64,000 nucleotides of DNA from Corynebacterium lizhenjunii (lineage in GTDB: Bacteria; Actinomycetota; Actinomycetes; Mycobacteriales; Mycobacteriaceae), in NCBI RefSeq assembly GCF_011038655.2, contig NZ_CP064954.1, positions 744,001 through 808,000 on the forward strand, in the 5' to 3' direction. The notes below the pieces were generated by a model, which worked only from the letters and a program-made list of their open reading frames with translations, made no database searches and was not told where the DNA came from. The position numbers and the translations under genes are program-made. This document shows, piece by piece, positions 55,100-64,000 of the stretch. Position 1 is the stretch's first letter, and every line of letters begins with the position of its first letter.

Positions 55100-57691
55100 T
55101 TACAAGAGGTTGCTGACCGCTTGGGAGAGTGCCTTGAGGTCTTCCCACGAATCTGCCCGGGCGATGTCCTGTTCATAGGCGATCAGATAGCCCCAGTGTT
55201 GGCCCTCGTAGTTGTCTTCTGCGATGAGGCGGCGTACTAATGACTCGGCTGCTTCGCGTTTTGCTTGTACTTGGGCATCGTCCCGGCCTCGTTCTGATTT
55301 TCCTTCTATGATCCAGTGCACGCCCTCGGTGTCCAAAGCCACGAAGTCCGGAAAATAGCGGTCCTTGGCGTTGTAATACACGAAAGCCTGGTCTTGAGCG
55401 TGCAGGCGATGCCACCACATGATTCTCGGTGAGGTGTCCAATAAGCGGGCTAGTTGGTATTCACCGCTGAAGGAATCGAAAGACTCTTCAGGGAACAGAG
55501 ATTTAATCCAACCTCGGTAAAACTGCCCACGTCTGAAGTGATCGCGTGACTCGATTTGGTCATGGATCTCTTTTCCGAAAGGCAAGGTGTAGCCGCTTCC
55601 GGGCATGACTTTGGGGTGGATGGTAGGAACTTCACGAGTAGCGCGCAAGGTTTCCTTTGTGTGGGTTTCGACTAGGTTTTGTAATTCCCGGCGTGCAGAG
55701 TCTAAGGATTTGATCGTCCAGTCTTCAAAAGTCACTAGCTGCATGAATCTTGGCACTAGGAATTTCTCTACATAGCGGGCAGTCTGCTCAGTCTTGGGCA
55801 CGAGCGCCATATTCATCACCAGCTTGACCAGTGCATTTGCAGCCTCCTTGTGATCGACGCTGATGGAGTCGACTTCTGCACTTTCGCGGTCGCCGAGCCG
55901 TAGTGGCTTGCCTAGGGCGGCGATGATTTCCTTGCGCAGGAGTACGTCACCGGCGGAGGTCACGCGGCGGGCAGCACGTTCAGTGGACGCCTCACTAATC
56001 TCTGAGAGATCAATAGGGGGTTGCTGAACTGAAATCGTGGTCACTGGGAAGTGGTAAGTAACCTCAGCGAACGCAGGATTTCTTTCGATGGTGATTAGCC
56101 CTGGAATAGCCTCTTGTGCAGAGTCAGGAACAGGGGAAGTAATCGTACGAATCGAGACTCCCGGTTTGTCTTCATCGCTGGATTCGTGGACGGGAATGGC
56201 ATCCGGCAAATTCCCGGCGGGATTGCTGCCACCTGCCGGTTTCGGCTCCTTCGAGCTATTGAGTGCGGGCTGATTCCCATTCTCCTGTTTGATTGAGTTT
56301 GCTTCCTCCGCATCGGGTTCACTAGCGGCTCTACGGATGGCCTTGCTTACTCGTGCCTTGCTCTCACTATCGATAGCTTCTTCGAGGCCAAACTGCTGCA
56401 GCACGTTCTCAGCAGCGAGCAGCTCGTTGAACGACTGATGCGCGATTATATCTAGCTGGTCAATCTGTTGGACTCCGGTGTAATGGCCGAAAGGCAATCG
56501 CAGCCCGCGCCCCATTGTTTGCTGCGTGAGAACCTCGGAGGCCATCGCGCGTAGCGTGACGATGACCGCGATATTCTTCACATCCCAGCCTTCTTTGAGC
56601 TTATTCACGCTAACTACCGCGCGGACCGGGGAGTGAGGCCGGTCCAGTTCGTTCAGGAGGCGCTGGGTCAGCTCGTCCTCGTGTTTGGAATCGACCTGCA
56701 GAACAGCTTCGGCGCGCCCAAGGTACTCCGGAGTGCGTAAAAGCTCGGCGACTTGGGTGGCGTGTTCGACATCAGAGCAGACTACAAAGACCACAGCATT
56801 AACTTTGTCGCAGTTATTATTGGCTGCGTAGGCATCATAATAGGATTGCTTGAAGTCGCGGAGTTGCAAAGCGTCGCGTAGCTGTAATTCTTCGGCAGCC
56901 TCGTCGTCGCCATATCCAGTTTTTCGGAATGCCAGTACTGGGGCTTTGACGTATTTATCTTGTATCGCCCGGAACAGGGGGTAATGGTAGATAACATGGT
57001 CGGACTTCCGGTTTACGGAGGCTGTCAGACCAATCGTCGCAGCTGGGGCCAATTCCTTGAGGGCCGCATTAAACTCCTTGGCGGTTGAACTGTAGAGGTG
57101 AGACTCATCAGCGATTACTACCAAGTCTTCCAAATCTTTGAGGTAGTCGAAGAGGACACCGGCATTTTCGTCGAAGCGGCGGGGCCTGCGCCGGACAGCA
57201 TCTTGGGTAGATCCGTGCGTGGACCCTTCGGATTTCTTTGGAGCAATGAGTTGTTGGATGTTGAAGATGAAAGCCAGAAGAGGCACTTCGTGGCCGAAGG
57301 AGAGCTGAGGTGCGCCGTTTTGCCGGGAAACCCATGCTGAGTAGTCCTGCGGAGTCACTACTTCTGGCGGCGCAGACGACCCGGTGATGTAACGCGGTGA
57401 TCCCGGACGGAAATTCTGCATTGTCTTGGTTTGAACGGTCTTTCCTGGCGTAACGATTACGACGTTACTTACGCCCTGGCGACGTAGGTACTCCACGAAG
57501 GCGGCCATAAGATAGGTCTTACCCACTCCAGTAGCCAAATTCAGTACCTGCATGACGGCAGGGTCATAATCCCCAGCCAACGTGGAGACTAGTTTGTGCA
57601 GCGCTTCCTTGTTTGGCGTGCGCAGGTCAAACTCGGAGCTAATTGACTCCAGCATGTCGGAATTAAAACTGAGATTGAGCCGGTTAGCCAT
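55100..57691 (-). CDS. Type III restriction enzyme, Res (helicase-nuclease) subunit
   Basis: 863 residues. Helicase motif I A-T-G-V-G-K-T-Y (about residue 54), motif II A-D-E-S-H, G-L-T-A-S, and Q-T-M-G-R-G-L-R-L-P-F-G (motif VI). A C-terminal PD-(D/E)xK-like nuclease core is visible in Y-F-P-D-F-V-A-L ... W-I-I-E-G-K-S. It needs ATP and Mod to cut unmodified DNA. The start overlaps the mod stop (TAATG). Codon use and GC are lower than in flanking genes. No dispersed CTTGCCGATGCC motif occurs here. Confidence 0.9.
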   Translation of the reverse strand: MANRLNLSFNSDMLESISSEFDLRTPNKEALHKLVSTLAGDYDPAVMQVLNLATGVGKTYLMAAFVEYLRRQGVSNVVIVTPGKTVQTKTMQNFRPGSPRYITGSSAPPEVVTPQDYSAWVSRQNGAPQLSFGHEVPLLAFIFNIQQLIAPKKSEGSTHGSTQDAVRRRPRRFDENAGVLFDYLKDLEDLVVIADESHLYSSTAKEFNAALKELAPAATIGLTASVNRKSDHVIYHYPLFRAIQDKYVKAPVLAFRKTGYGDDEAAEELQLRDALQLRDFKQSYYDAYAANNNCDKVNAVVFVVCSDVEHATQVAELLRTPEYLGRAEAVLQVDSKHEDELTQRLLNELDRPHSPVRAVVSVNKLKEGWDVKNIAVIVTLRAMASEVLTQQTMGRGLRLPFGHYTGVQQIDQLDIIAHQSFNELLAAENVLQQFGLEEAIDSESKARVSKAIRRAASEPDAEEANSIKQENGNQPALNSSKEPKPAGGSNPAGNLPDAIPVHESSDEDKPGVSIRTITSPVPDSAQEAIPGLITIERNPAFAEVTYHFPVTTISVQQPPIDLSEISEASTERAARRVTSAGDVLLRKEIIAALGKPLRLGDRESAEVDSISVDHKEAANALVKLVMNMALVPKTEQTARYVEKFLVPRFMQLVTFEDWTIKSLDSARRELQNLVETHTKETLRATREVPTIHPKVMPGSGYTLPFGKEIHDQIESRDHFRRGQFYRGWIKSLFPEESFDSFSGEYQLARLLDTSPRIMWWHRLHAQDQAFVYYNAKDRYFPDFVALDTEGVHWIIEGKSERGRDDAQVQAKREAAESLVRRLIAEDNYEGQHWGYLIAYEQDIARADSWEDLKALSQAVSNLL

Positions 57692-59700
57692 TACTGTTCA
57701 CCGCCTTTGCTGTAGTGAAATAGATCGTCTGGAAGGGCAACTACCCGTGATCCCTTTACCGCCTTGCGCAGGTGTTGGCGCACCCCGTCCATGACAGCTG
57801 TGGCCGCGAGGACTATCGTTTCTCCCGGTGCCGCATGAGGTACCAGCGAGTCCACTACATCAACAGTGGCTACGCCTTCTACGACCTTGAGCAGTGCGTT
57901 GCCCCGGCGGCCTTCGAAGATATAGTCATCTTCTGCGTGTAGCAGTGCGAAGCCGAGGTTGGCTGCGATGGACTCTATCAACCTTTGGCCTGTTGCCGCT
58001 GGTGTCAGCATCACTCGGTCCAGTTCTGGGTTGTAGTCGAAACATGCCGGGGATAGGTGGGCTACGTGGAAGCCACCTCCGCCGCGCCAATTCCGGGTCT
58101 TCGACGGTCCAGTCGCTAGCAGTCGCTTGACGGCCTTAATTGCTGCAGCATCTTCCGCGGTCGCACCGTCTTCCTTTGCGATGGCATTGAGGAGTTTGGT
58201 CGCGTCCTGTAGGTCCTTAACCTCAAACTTCTCTGGAAGCACTGCGGAAGGCTTCAGTGTGCGGTCCTTAGTTGTGGTGATGCCTCCTGCGTCCTCGTCA
58301 CGGACGACCTTTTCCAGGCGCGGCCGTGTGAAGGTGCTAAACGTAGATTCCAATAGCTCGCACGTCACCCACTTGCGTCCCATCTTCTGTGCCACGGCAG
58401 CGGTAGTTCCTGAACCGGCGAATACGTCTAGCACGATGTCTCCAGGATTGGAACCGATGTGGATGACACGTTCTAAAAGCCGTTCAGGCTTGGGGGTTGT
58501 AAACGATACCGTATCGGGAAATAACGTCTGGATTTCGCGTTTTGCGGAGTCATTATGCCCCACTTCTGAGGATAGCCAGAGATTCTTAGGCATCATTCCC
58601 TCAACGTCTGCGAGGTAGATTTTCCTCTGAAACCCGCCGGTCCCGCCATTGGCCGGGTAATAAATCGGCCAATCTCCTTTTTCGTAGCGCTGGATCGCAT
58701 GAGTCTTGTGGTGCTCGTCCCAGCCCGGAATGATCAGCGGCTTCACGTCGTCTCTGAGTTCAACTCCGTTTCCCTCGACTTTTCTGCGTGCCTCGAGCTC
58801 GCTGTCGGTTACTTCTCCGAGCTCGTAAGCCCCCCATTCGCGCATGATCCGCAGCATCTCGGATTGTTCAAATCGCCAGTTAGAAGAAATAGCAGGGTAA
58901 ACCATATCGCCTGTGATGGGGTGTTGGATGCCATATACACCAGGGTGCTGACGCTTCCCAAGAGTGTGACGGGCACTCTTATCGCCTTGCTTCCATCGTC
59001 CTCGAACAGAACCATCTGGATTTGCATAGCGTGCGTCCATCGCGCTGCTCCTTGGCAGCTTATTGCGTTTAAATGCTCCAGATTTTTGGTAGACCAGGAT
59101 GCCATCAGTAACCATCGGTATCCCCGATGCATTGTTGCTTGGTGCGTATGCTTTTTCCCACTCAATCGAGACGACGTAGTTCTGCGGGCCAAATACCTCG
59201 TCGAGGAGCAGCCTCATTCGATGGCTTTCGACGTCGTCAAGGTGCACCCAGATGGAGCCGTCGTCAGCGAGGAGCTTCTTCATGTGCAGGAGGCGGTCGC
59301 GCATCATAGTCAGCCATACGGAGTGCTCGAGATTGTCCTCGTAGCTGGCGAAGGTTTGGGCCGTGTTAAAAGGGGGGTCAATGTAGATGAGCTTGACCTT
59401 GCCCAGGTACTTTTCGGCCAGCTCGGGCACGCGGGTGAGTGCTTCGAGCACGTCCCCGGATTCGCCGAGGATTAACAAATTGTCAGTTTGCGGTTCCAGA
59501 TCCGCAAGCTCGGAGTACTCAAACTCATCCGTTTTGGGGGATTGGGTGCCCTCGACATAGTCGTCGTAGATGAGGGTGCGGGTCTCGCAATAGCGTGGGT
59601 CGGAAGGGTCTACCCAGGTGTAGCCATATTTACCGGAATCGGTGGGGATGAGAGCTTTGTCCTTGTTATACCACGTGAGCTGGAGACGCTGCGCTGCCAT
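57691..59700 (-). CDS. Type III DNA methyltransferase, Mod subunit
   Basis: 669 residues. Motif IV Y-I-D-P-P-F-N-T (about residue 108) precedes motif I D-V-F-A-G-S-G-T-T-A-A (about residue 430), the beta-class order of Mod proteins; the stretch between contains the target recognition domain. It methylates adenine in an asymmetric site, unknown here. GGGAAGG lies 10 bases before the ATG. It is the first gene of mod - res - unknown. No simple repeat for phase variation is seen. Confidence 0.92.
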   Translation of the reverse strand: MAAQRLQLTWYNKDKALIPTDSGKYGYTWVDPSDPRYCETRTLIYDDYVEGTQSPKTDEFEYSELADLEPQTDNLLILGESGDVLEALTRVPELAEKYLGKVKLIYIDPPFNTAQTFASYEDNLEHSVWLTMMRDRLLHMKKLLADDGSIWVHLDDVESHRMRLLLDEVFGPQNYVVSIEWEKAYAPSNNASGIPMVTDGILVYQKSGAFKRNKLPRSSAMDARYANPDGSVRGRWKQGDKSARHTLGKRQHPGVYGIQHPITGDMVYPAISSNWRFEQSEMLRIMREWGAYELGEVTDSELEARRKVEGNGVELRDDVKPLIIPGWDEHHKTHAIQRYEKGDWPIYYPANGGTGGFQRKIYLADVEGMMPKNLWLSSEVGHNDSAKREIQTLFPDTVSFTTPKPERLLERVIHIGSNPGDIVLDVFAGSGTTAAVAQKMGRKWVTCELLESTFSTFTRPRLEKVVRDEDAGGITTTKDRTLKPSAVLPEKFEVKDLQDATKLLNAIAKEDGATAEDAAAIKAVKRLLATGPSKTRNWRGGGGFHVAHLSPACFDYNPELDRVMLTPAATGQRLIESIAANLGFALLHAEDDYIFEGRRGNALLKVVEGVATVDVVDSLVPHAAPGETIVLAATAVMDGVRQHLRKAVKGSRVVALPDDLFHYSKGGEQ

Positions 59701-59796
59701 GTACGTAAACCTTCCCGTTGAACTGCTAGAAGAAAACTAACACAGTTCCCAGCGCAATGGCCCCAATATGCTGGGTGCTTTAACCGTTGGGCGAAG

Positions 59797-60585
59797 CTAC
59801 GGCAACCATTGGTCTAGGACCTGGATAACGCCGTGTTCGGTGTTGGGTGGGGCGATGAGATCGGCGATTTCCTTAAGGCGCGGGTGGGCGTTGGCCATGG
59901 CGACGGCGGTACCGGCGGTGTGGAGGAGCTCGTAGTCATTGAGGAAGTCGCCAAAGGCGGCGGTGCGCGATAGTTCTACCCCGGCGGCTGCAGCGAGGGT
60001 GGCTAACCCGCGCCCCTTGTTGCCCAGTGGGGACATCACATCCATCCACACTGCGCCGGACACGGCGACGTTGAGGTCTCCAACGGCGTTAAGGAACGTG
60101 GGGTAGAGGTGCTCCTCGGCGCCGGCGGCGCAGTGGACAGCGACTTTAATAATCGGCTCGTCAATGGTGCGCAGGTCATCCACGGGAGTAACACTGGCGT
60201 AGTACTTGGATACCTCGACTGCGGCCAAGTCTAGTTGATCCGGCCGGACAAAAGCCGTGTGCGGGGTACACGCCAGGACGGTATGGGCGACGTCTAAGGT
60301 GCCAGCGGCGTCGAGGATTGCTTGGTAGTCTGCGGCAGCAATGGCGGTGGTTTCTACAATGCGGCCTTCATACATTACTACCGTGCCGTTTTCGGCCAGG
60401 AACGTCGAAGACTCGGGGAACATGCGCTGCAAGGTGGCCAATTGCCGGCCGGAGGCCGGGGCCAGGGTGACCCCGGCGGCGGTGGCGCGGGAGGCGACAT
60501 CGGCAAACTGCTCCGGCAGCTGCCCGTTGCCGTCCAACAGGGTGCCATCCATGTCCAGGGCGATGAGTTGCGGCAAAAAATCCAC
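59797..60585 (-). CDS. HAD-superfamily (Cof-type) phosphatase
   Basis: 262 residues from GTG 60585, five bases after GAGGA. Motif I A-L-D-M-D-G-T-L-L-D, motif II A-P-A-S-G-R, and G-D-F-L-N-D-Y-E-L-L with N-K-G motif III/IV are present; a C2 cap lies between. Cof-type enzymes dephosphorylate sugar phosphates or cofactors; substrate unknown. Divergent from the next gene, 44 bp apart. Confidence 0.88.
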   Translation of the reverse strand: MDFLPQLIALDMDGTLLDGNGQLPEQFADVASRATAAGVTLAPASGRQLATLQRMFPESSTFLAENGTVVMYEGRIVETTAIAAADYQAILDAAGTLDVAHTVLACTPHTAFVRPDQLDLAAVEVSKYYASVTPVDDLRTIDEPIIKVAVHCAAGAEEHLYPTFLNAVGDLNVAVSGAVWMDVMSPLGNKGRGLATLAAAAGVELSRTAAFGDFLNDYELLHTAGTAVAMANAHPRLKEIADLIAPPNTEHGVIQVLDQWLP

Positions 60586-60629
60586 GGAAATCCTCGAAAA
60601 ATCGTCTGTGATGTGTAACACTGGTGTCT

Positions 60630-61688
60630 ATGACTGTGAATACGCAAGAACAAACAGATGCGCCAGTGCTGCGGTCTGTAAACCACCGTACCGGATTGCT
60701 GGAACTGAACCGACCCCGCGCCTTGAACTCGCTGAACCCGGAGATGATCGCGATTATCACCCAGGCCCTGCGCGACTGGGAGAATGATCCAGACATTGAC
60801 CAGGTGCTGCTCTATTCGGGCCACCCCAAGGCCTTTTGCGCCGGTGGCGATGTGCGCCACGCCCGCGACCTGCTCTTGGCAGACAAGGGAAAGGAAGTCG
60901 ACGCGTTCTTCGGCGCAGAGTACGAGCTCAACGCCTATATTGCGGAATACCCCAAGCCGTACATTTCCGTCATTGATGGCGTGGCCATGGGCGGGGGCCT
61001 GGGGATTTCCGCGCACGGCAGCCACCGGGTGGTCACCGCGAATGCCTTTGCGTCCATGCCAGAGATGGCCATTGGCTACTTCACTGATGTGGGAATGGCG
61101 TACATGTCCCAGCAGGTCATGAGCCCGGCACTGGCAAAATTCTGGGGGATCACCGGCTACCGCATGTATGCCGCGGACCTGCTCTATACCGGGGTGGCCA
61201 CGGGCATGGTGGAGGATGCGCAGGCCTACATCCAGGCCGTCATTGAGCAGGGCATTGATGCTGCCGATGCCGAAACTGCCGGTGCTGAAACTGCCGATGC
61301 CGCTGCCACCAGCACAGCAGAGTCCGCCCCGCTGGCAGAGCTGGCTGCTGACATTGAGGCGGCGTTTAGCCACTCCACGTGGCCGGAGATTCTGGCGGCG
61401 TGTTCGCCTCAGCTGCGTGAGCTTGTTGATGAGCTAACCGCGCAGGCAAGCCCGGCCTCCATTGTGGCGGCTTTGGCACTGTATGAATATTCCGCCACCG
61501 CGCCGGACGTGCGCACCGCCTTGGAGGCAGAGGCGCGGCTAAGCCACGTGATGCTGCGGGAGCCCAATTTTGTCGAAGGCGTGCGCGCGGTGCTGGTGGA
61601 TAAGACCAAAGACGCCCAGTTCACCCCGGATAGCGTGGAGGCCGTCGATGGCGCCACATATGCCCGGGTGATTGCCGGGGACAGCTAG
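60630..61688 (+). CDS. Enoyl-CoA hydratase/isomerase family, 3-hydroxyisobutyryl-CoA hydrolase-like
   Basis: 352 residues from ATG 60630. The crotonase core is clear: L-N-R-P-R-A-L-N-S-L-N, K-A-F-C-A-G-G-D-V-R, G-V-A-M-G-G-G-L-G-I-S and M-P-E-M-A-I-G-Y-F-T-D-V-G; the last (E...D) and the long C-terminal part match hydroxyisobutyryl-CoA hydrolases. An Ala/Asp/Glu-rich insert (about residues 210-235) carries two CTGCCGATGCCG copies from a 30-bp repeat. AACACT lies 7 nt before the ATG. The stop region is repeated downstream (61684-61702 and 61738-61756). Confidence 0.88.
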   Translation: MTVNTQEQTDAPVLRSVNHRTGLLELNRPRALNSLNPEMIAIITQALRDWENDPDIDQVLLYSGHPKAFCAGGDVRHARDLLLADKGKEVDAFFGAEYELNAYIAEYPKPYISVIDGVAMGGGLGISAHGSHRVVTANAFASMPEMAIGYFTDVGMAYMSQQVMSPALAKFWGITGYRMYAADLLYTGVATGMVEDAQAYIQAVIEQGIDAADAETAGAETADAAATSTAESAPLAELAADIEAAFSHSTWPEILAACSPQLRELVDELTAQASPASIVAALALYEYSATAPDVRTALEAEARLSHVMLREPNFVEGVRAVLVDKTKDAQFTPDSVEAVDGATYARVIAGDS

Positions 61689-61756
61689 CCGGGTCTGGCT
61701 AGCTGTGCAGCCCAGCTGGGCTGTGTTGTTGGCCAGGGCTGGCCGGGTCCGGCTAG
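61684..61756 (+). repeat. Duplicated stop region after the hydrolase-like gene
   Basis: Two 19-bp copies (GCTAGCCGGGTCTGGCTAG and GCTGGCCGGGTCCGGCTAG), 54 bp apart. The first includes the TAG stop. Confidence 0.75.
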
Positions 61757-61766
61757 CCGGTCCACA

Positions 61767-62933
61767 CTAAGTTTGGCGCAGGCGCAGGTACGCCGCCCGG
61801 GCCCGGTCTGCGTCCAGGCCGGGTGCGGGGTGGGCGAGGACGGCATCGCGAATCTCCGGGCGCAGCGGCGGAAGCCGCAGCTGTGGGGCATCGAGAAAGA
61901 CCAGCGCACTGGTGGAGGCATCCAGCGGGACTTCGCGCAGCGTCCACAGGCTCAAAATTGGCATGGCCACCTGTGCCAGCTGCTGCTCTTGGGCCTGCTT
62001 CAGCGGCAGTTCTGGGCGCAGCAGCAGGGCGAGGCCGTGGTCGGCGCCGAAGCGGCGGACATTGCCCGTTCCCTCGTGCAGCGCCATCCACTCAGGCTCC
62101 GCCCAGCCCCAGCGCCAGGTCCCGGCCCGCGAATTGATCAGCGCCAGCACAAAGGCGGCGGCCGTAAACGTACCATGGCCGGAGAATCCGCCGCCGGAGG
62201 ATGCGCCAGCGGAGGCGCTGCCAGTGGATACGCGGCCGGGAGAAATACTGGCGGTGGGGGATTCGCGGCGTAAGTTAACGCTGCTGGTGGCAAAGTTGGC
62301 GTCCCACCACAGGCGTTGCTCGATGGCCATGTAGTGGGCATCGGCGCGGATTTCTTCCAAGGTGGGTGAGGTGCCCAGGTGATCGGGCTGCCAGCTGTAT
62401 AACTGTGTGCCGCTAAAGACCGCCCCGGGGATGTGCCCATAGGTCGCAGCGGCACGGCGCTCATCCACCATGGGGGTGGACATGGCTAGTGCCCGGGTAA
62501 GGGCGTGGGAGATGGGAACGCCGTGGCCCTTGAAATCGAGGGCCACTACCTCGTGCCCACCGGCGCGCTCTGCGAAAAGAAGCGGCGCACCGGCGGCAAG
62601 GGTGCGGGCTGCTGCCACCAACGCGGAACGGTACGGCCACGTGCCGTGCAACTCGGGGATGGCCAAAGAGGCAGTCAGGTTGGTTGCCCATGTCCACCGG
62701 CCAGCATGCACGGTGGCCAAACGCCGGGCGGGCAGGCGGTGGGTCCCGGTGGCGGTGGTTAGCCGGACGCCTACGGGGGCATCGGCAATGCCGGCCGCCA
62801 CCGCAGTGCCAAAGTCATATTCCACATGCTGGATAAACCCCATGGCCTGCTCAAAGGCAACATCTTGGGCGGCGGCGATGAAGAGGCCATCACTGACCAC
62901 ATCGTTGAGGGTGCGCGGCGGAGCAACAGACAT
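61767..62933 (-). CDS. Conserved-type protein of unknown function
   Basis: 388 residues from ATG 62933 with AAGGAGG 11 bases upstream. Soluble. Two tryptophan-rich half repeats (R-W-T-W-A-T-N-L and T-W-R-W-G-W-A-E-P-E-W) suggest an internal duplication. A Ser/Gly-rich linker (about residues 232-252) separates the halves. No catalytic motif was recognised. G-I-A-D-A-P-V is encoded by a near copy of the dispersed motif (62775-62790). Confidence 0.65.
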   Translation of the reverse strand: MSVAPPRTLNDVVSDGLFIAAAQDVAFEQAMGFIQHVEYDFGTAVAAGIADAPVGVRLTTATGTHRLPARRLATVHAGRWTWATNLTASLAIPELHGTWPYRSALVAAARTLAAGAPLLFAERAGGHEVVALDFKGHGVPISHALTRALAMSTPMVDERRAAATYGHIPGAVFSGTQLYSWQPDHLGTSPTLEEIRADAHYMAIEQRLWWDANFATSSVNLRRESPTASISPGRVSTGSASAGASSGGGFSGHGTFTAAAFVLALINSRAGTWRWGWAEPEWMALHEGTGNVRRFGADHGLALLLRPELPLKQAQEQQLAQVAMPILSLWTLREVPLDASTSALVFLDAPQLRLPPLRPEIRDAVLAHPAPGLDADRARAAYLRLRQT

Positions 62934-63028
62934 GGAGTCAGGGGCCTCCTTGCGGTGTGGAAGCACGCAGGCTTCTTTGCGGATCAACAACGCGGGGAGC
63001 CCCCGCAGCACCGCTTATCTTAGCGCGG

Positions 63029-63034
63029 TAACAT
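63029..63034 (+). promoter_or_regulatory. TAACAT -10 box, leaderless start of the membrane protein gene
   Basis: TAACAT, 7 nt, ATG 63042; favours this start over the ATG at 63033, which lies inside the box. Confidence 0.5.
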
Positions 63035-63041
63035 GGCCCGC

Positions 63042-63707
63042 ATGTTCGCTGCCGTGCTCAATGCCTTTGCTGATTCTGTCAACGCCCTGCTCATCGGCGT
63101 GCTCGTGGCTATTGGCATTATGCTGCCGCAGGGGCAATACCGGCGGGTAGCCACACGGCTTATTGCCGGGGATTGGCTGGGCGTACTCAGCGCGGCGCTC
63201 GTGGTGACGTTTTTGTTTGTGGGTATTCGCGAGCACGTCATGGCGGCCCTGGAATCCCCAGTAGCCGGGTGGACTCTGGTGGCAGTGGGGGTGGGGCTGG
63301 CGGTCTTGGCCTGGCGCTCCAAAGGCCAACCCAACGCCATGGTGGATAAGCTTTTAGGCCCGCTGCGCCAGGCCTCTGCCCGCACTGTGGTGCTGGGCTA
63401 CGTTCTAGGCGTGGTGCAGTCTTTGACGTCTGTGCCGTTTTATATGGGCCTGATGTACCTGGTGGCCGGGGACTTTACCCCGCTGGTGACCTACGGGGGG
63501 CTATTCTTCTATGCCACTTTTGCGCTCTCCTTGCCCACGGTGTGCGCGGTGTTTATTGGGGTGGTGCGCGCCATGCCGGACTCCTGGGCCGGGCGGGCAT
63601 TTAGCTGGGCGCGCACGAACTCCGCCACCGTGTCCCTGGTGGGCGGCTACGTGGTGGCGGTATTCCTGATCATCATGGGCGCGGTCATCGTCGCCCGGGC
63701 GGCCTAG
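63042..63707 (+). CDS. Six-helix membrane protein, GAP/LysE-like
   Basis: 221 residues from ATG 63042. Six predicted membrane segments with short loops; N-A-L-L-I-G-V-L-V-A-I-G-I-M-L near the start and a central charged loop resemble GAP-family and LysE/TerC-like proteins. Substrate unknown. Its TAG stop is in a CTAG shared with the convergent gene. Confidence 0.65.
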   Translation: MFAAVLNAFADSVNALLIGVLVAIGIMLPQGQYRRVATRLIAGDWLGVLSAALVVTFLFVGIREHVMAALESPVAGWTLVAVGVGLAVLAWRSKGQPNAMVDKLLGPLRQASARTVVLGYVLGVVQSLTSVPFYMGLMYLVAGDFTPLVTYGGLFFYATFALSLPTVCAVFIGVVRAMPDSWAGRAFSWARTNSATVSLVGGYVVAVFLIIMGAVIVARAA

Positions 63708-64000
63708 TCGAAGCGGACGTCGTCCAGGGAGAGGGCACTGGCAAGCTGTGCTTGGTGGGAGGCATAGCCAACATAGCGGGCAGCGTGGGGGATAAAGGCG
63801 GCAGATTCTTCCTCGCTGAGCTGGCGGCGCACCTTGGCCGGCACCCCGGCGGCCAGGCTGCGGGCGGGGATTTTCTGGCCCTCGAGCACCACGGCGCCAC
63901 CGGCAATCAGGCTGCCGGGGCCAATGTGGGAGCGGGAGAGCACCGTGGCGTGCATGCCGATTAGGCTCCCGGACTCGATGTGGGTGCCATGCAGCATGGC
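63704..64000 (-). CDS. Gamma-class carbonic anhydrase-like protein, C-terminal part (cut by window edge)
   Basis: About 99 residues, open to the window end, so the N-terminus lies beyond 64000. Left-handed beta-helix repeats: L-H-G-T-H-I-E-S-G-S-L-I-G-M, then A-T-V-L-S-R-S-H-I-G-P-G-S-L-I-A-G-G, and G-V-P-A-K-V-R-R-Q-L. These match gamma carbonic anhydrase / acetyltransferase-type trimers (YrdA, CaiE). The metal ligands partly lie outside the window. Confidence 0.8.
   Translation of the reverse strand, partial: AMLHGTHIESGSLIGMHATVLSRSHIGPGSLIAGGAVVLEGQKIPARSLAAGVPAKVRRQLSEEESAAFIPHAARYVGYASHQAQLASALSLDDVRFD

Overview
The window is about 62% G+C, densely coded DNA from a Corynebacterium. The gene order supports this: pgi - chorismate mutase - pcrA; purN - purH - amtR; a zinc-free ribosomal protein cluster next to mprA-mprB-pepD-moaB-mscL; galU - moeA(glp) - rimJ - glpR; pmt / rsmI - betP; metS; tatD - rpfB - ksgA - ispE - ABC-F. 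This order matches, from memory, the C. glutamicum cg0973-cg1050 stretch and the corresponding mycobacterial blocks. AmtR and BetP are close in sequence to the C. glutamicum proteins. No rRNA, tRNA, CRISPR array, insertion sequence or prophage was seen.

Layout. 0-10 kb: lhr (5' end outside the window) and nei2 for DNA repair, a CynX-type exporter, pgi, a Na+/H+ antiporter-family protein, chorismate mutase and the PcrA/UvrD1 helicase. 10-18 kb: two related M23 peptidases flank a PadR-controlled ABC exporter operon; a PerM-like membrane protein and purN follow. 18-29 kb: purH, the nitrogen regulator amtR, six ribosomal protein genes, and MprAB with its HtrA-like protease and MscL. 29-39 kb: folate cyclo-ligase, galU, the gephyrin-like glp-rimJ-glpR cell-division operon, ogt-tag alkylation repair, an anti-sigma-like zinc-finger membrane protein, Pmt and RsmI. 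39-54 kb: betP, metS, a second CynX-type exporter, two GNAT enzymes, tatD, rpfB, ksgA, ispE, a His-rich zinc-chaperone lipoprotein, and an ABC-F protein. 54.5-59.7 kb: a lower-GC type III restriction-modification island (mod, res and an unknown gene). 59.8-64 kb: HAD phosphatase, a hydroxyisobutyryl-CoA hydrolase-like protein, an unknown protein, a membrane protein and a gamma-class carbonic anhydrase-like gene cut by the window edge.

Many genes serve the envelope and osmotic or stress response (MprAB-PepD, MscL, BetP, RpfB, two M23 peptidases, Pmt, Glp/GlpR). Several of their upstream regions carry GTTAC-type direct repeats resembling MtrA boxes. About ten genes have a TANNNT-like box 7-8 nt before the start codon, indicating leaderless transcripts.

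Two DNA-level patterns are not explained by genes. (1) The 12-mer CTTGCCGATGCC, within a longer consensus AGCTTGCCGATGCCCCC, occurs at 11 exact positions in unrelated genes, always on the coding strand and always read as Leu-Ala-Asp-Ala; it is absent from the restriction island. (2) Short tandem repeats, of a different unit each time, sit on gene 3' ends and often multiply the stop codon; after tatD ten 12-bp units keep TAG in frame. A twin 38-bp palindromic element at 45157-45279 is also unexplained.
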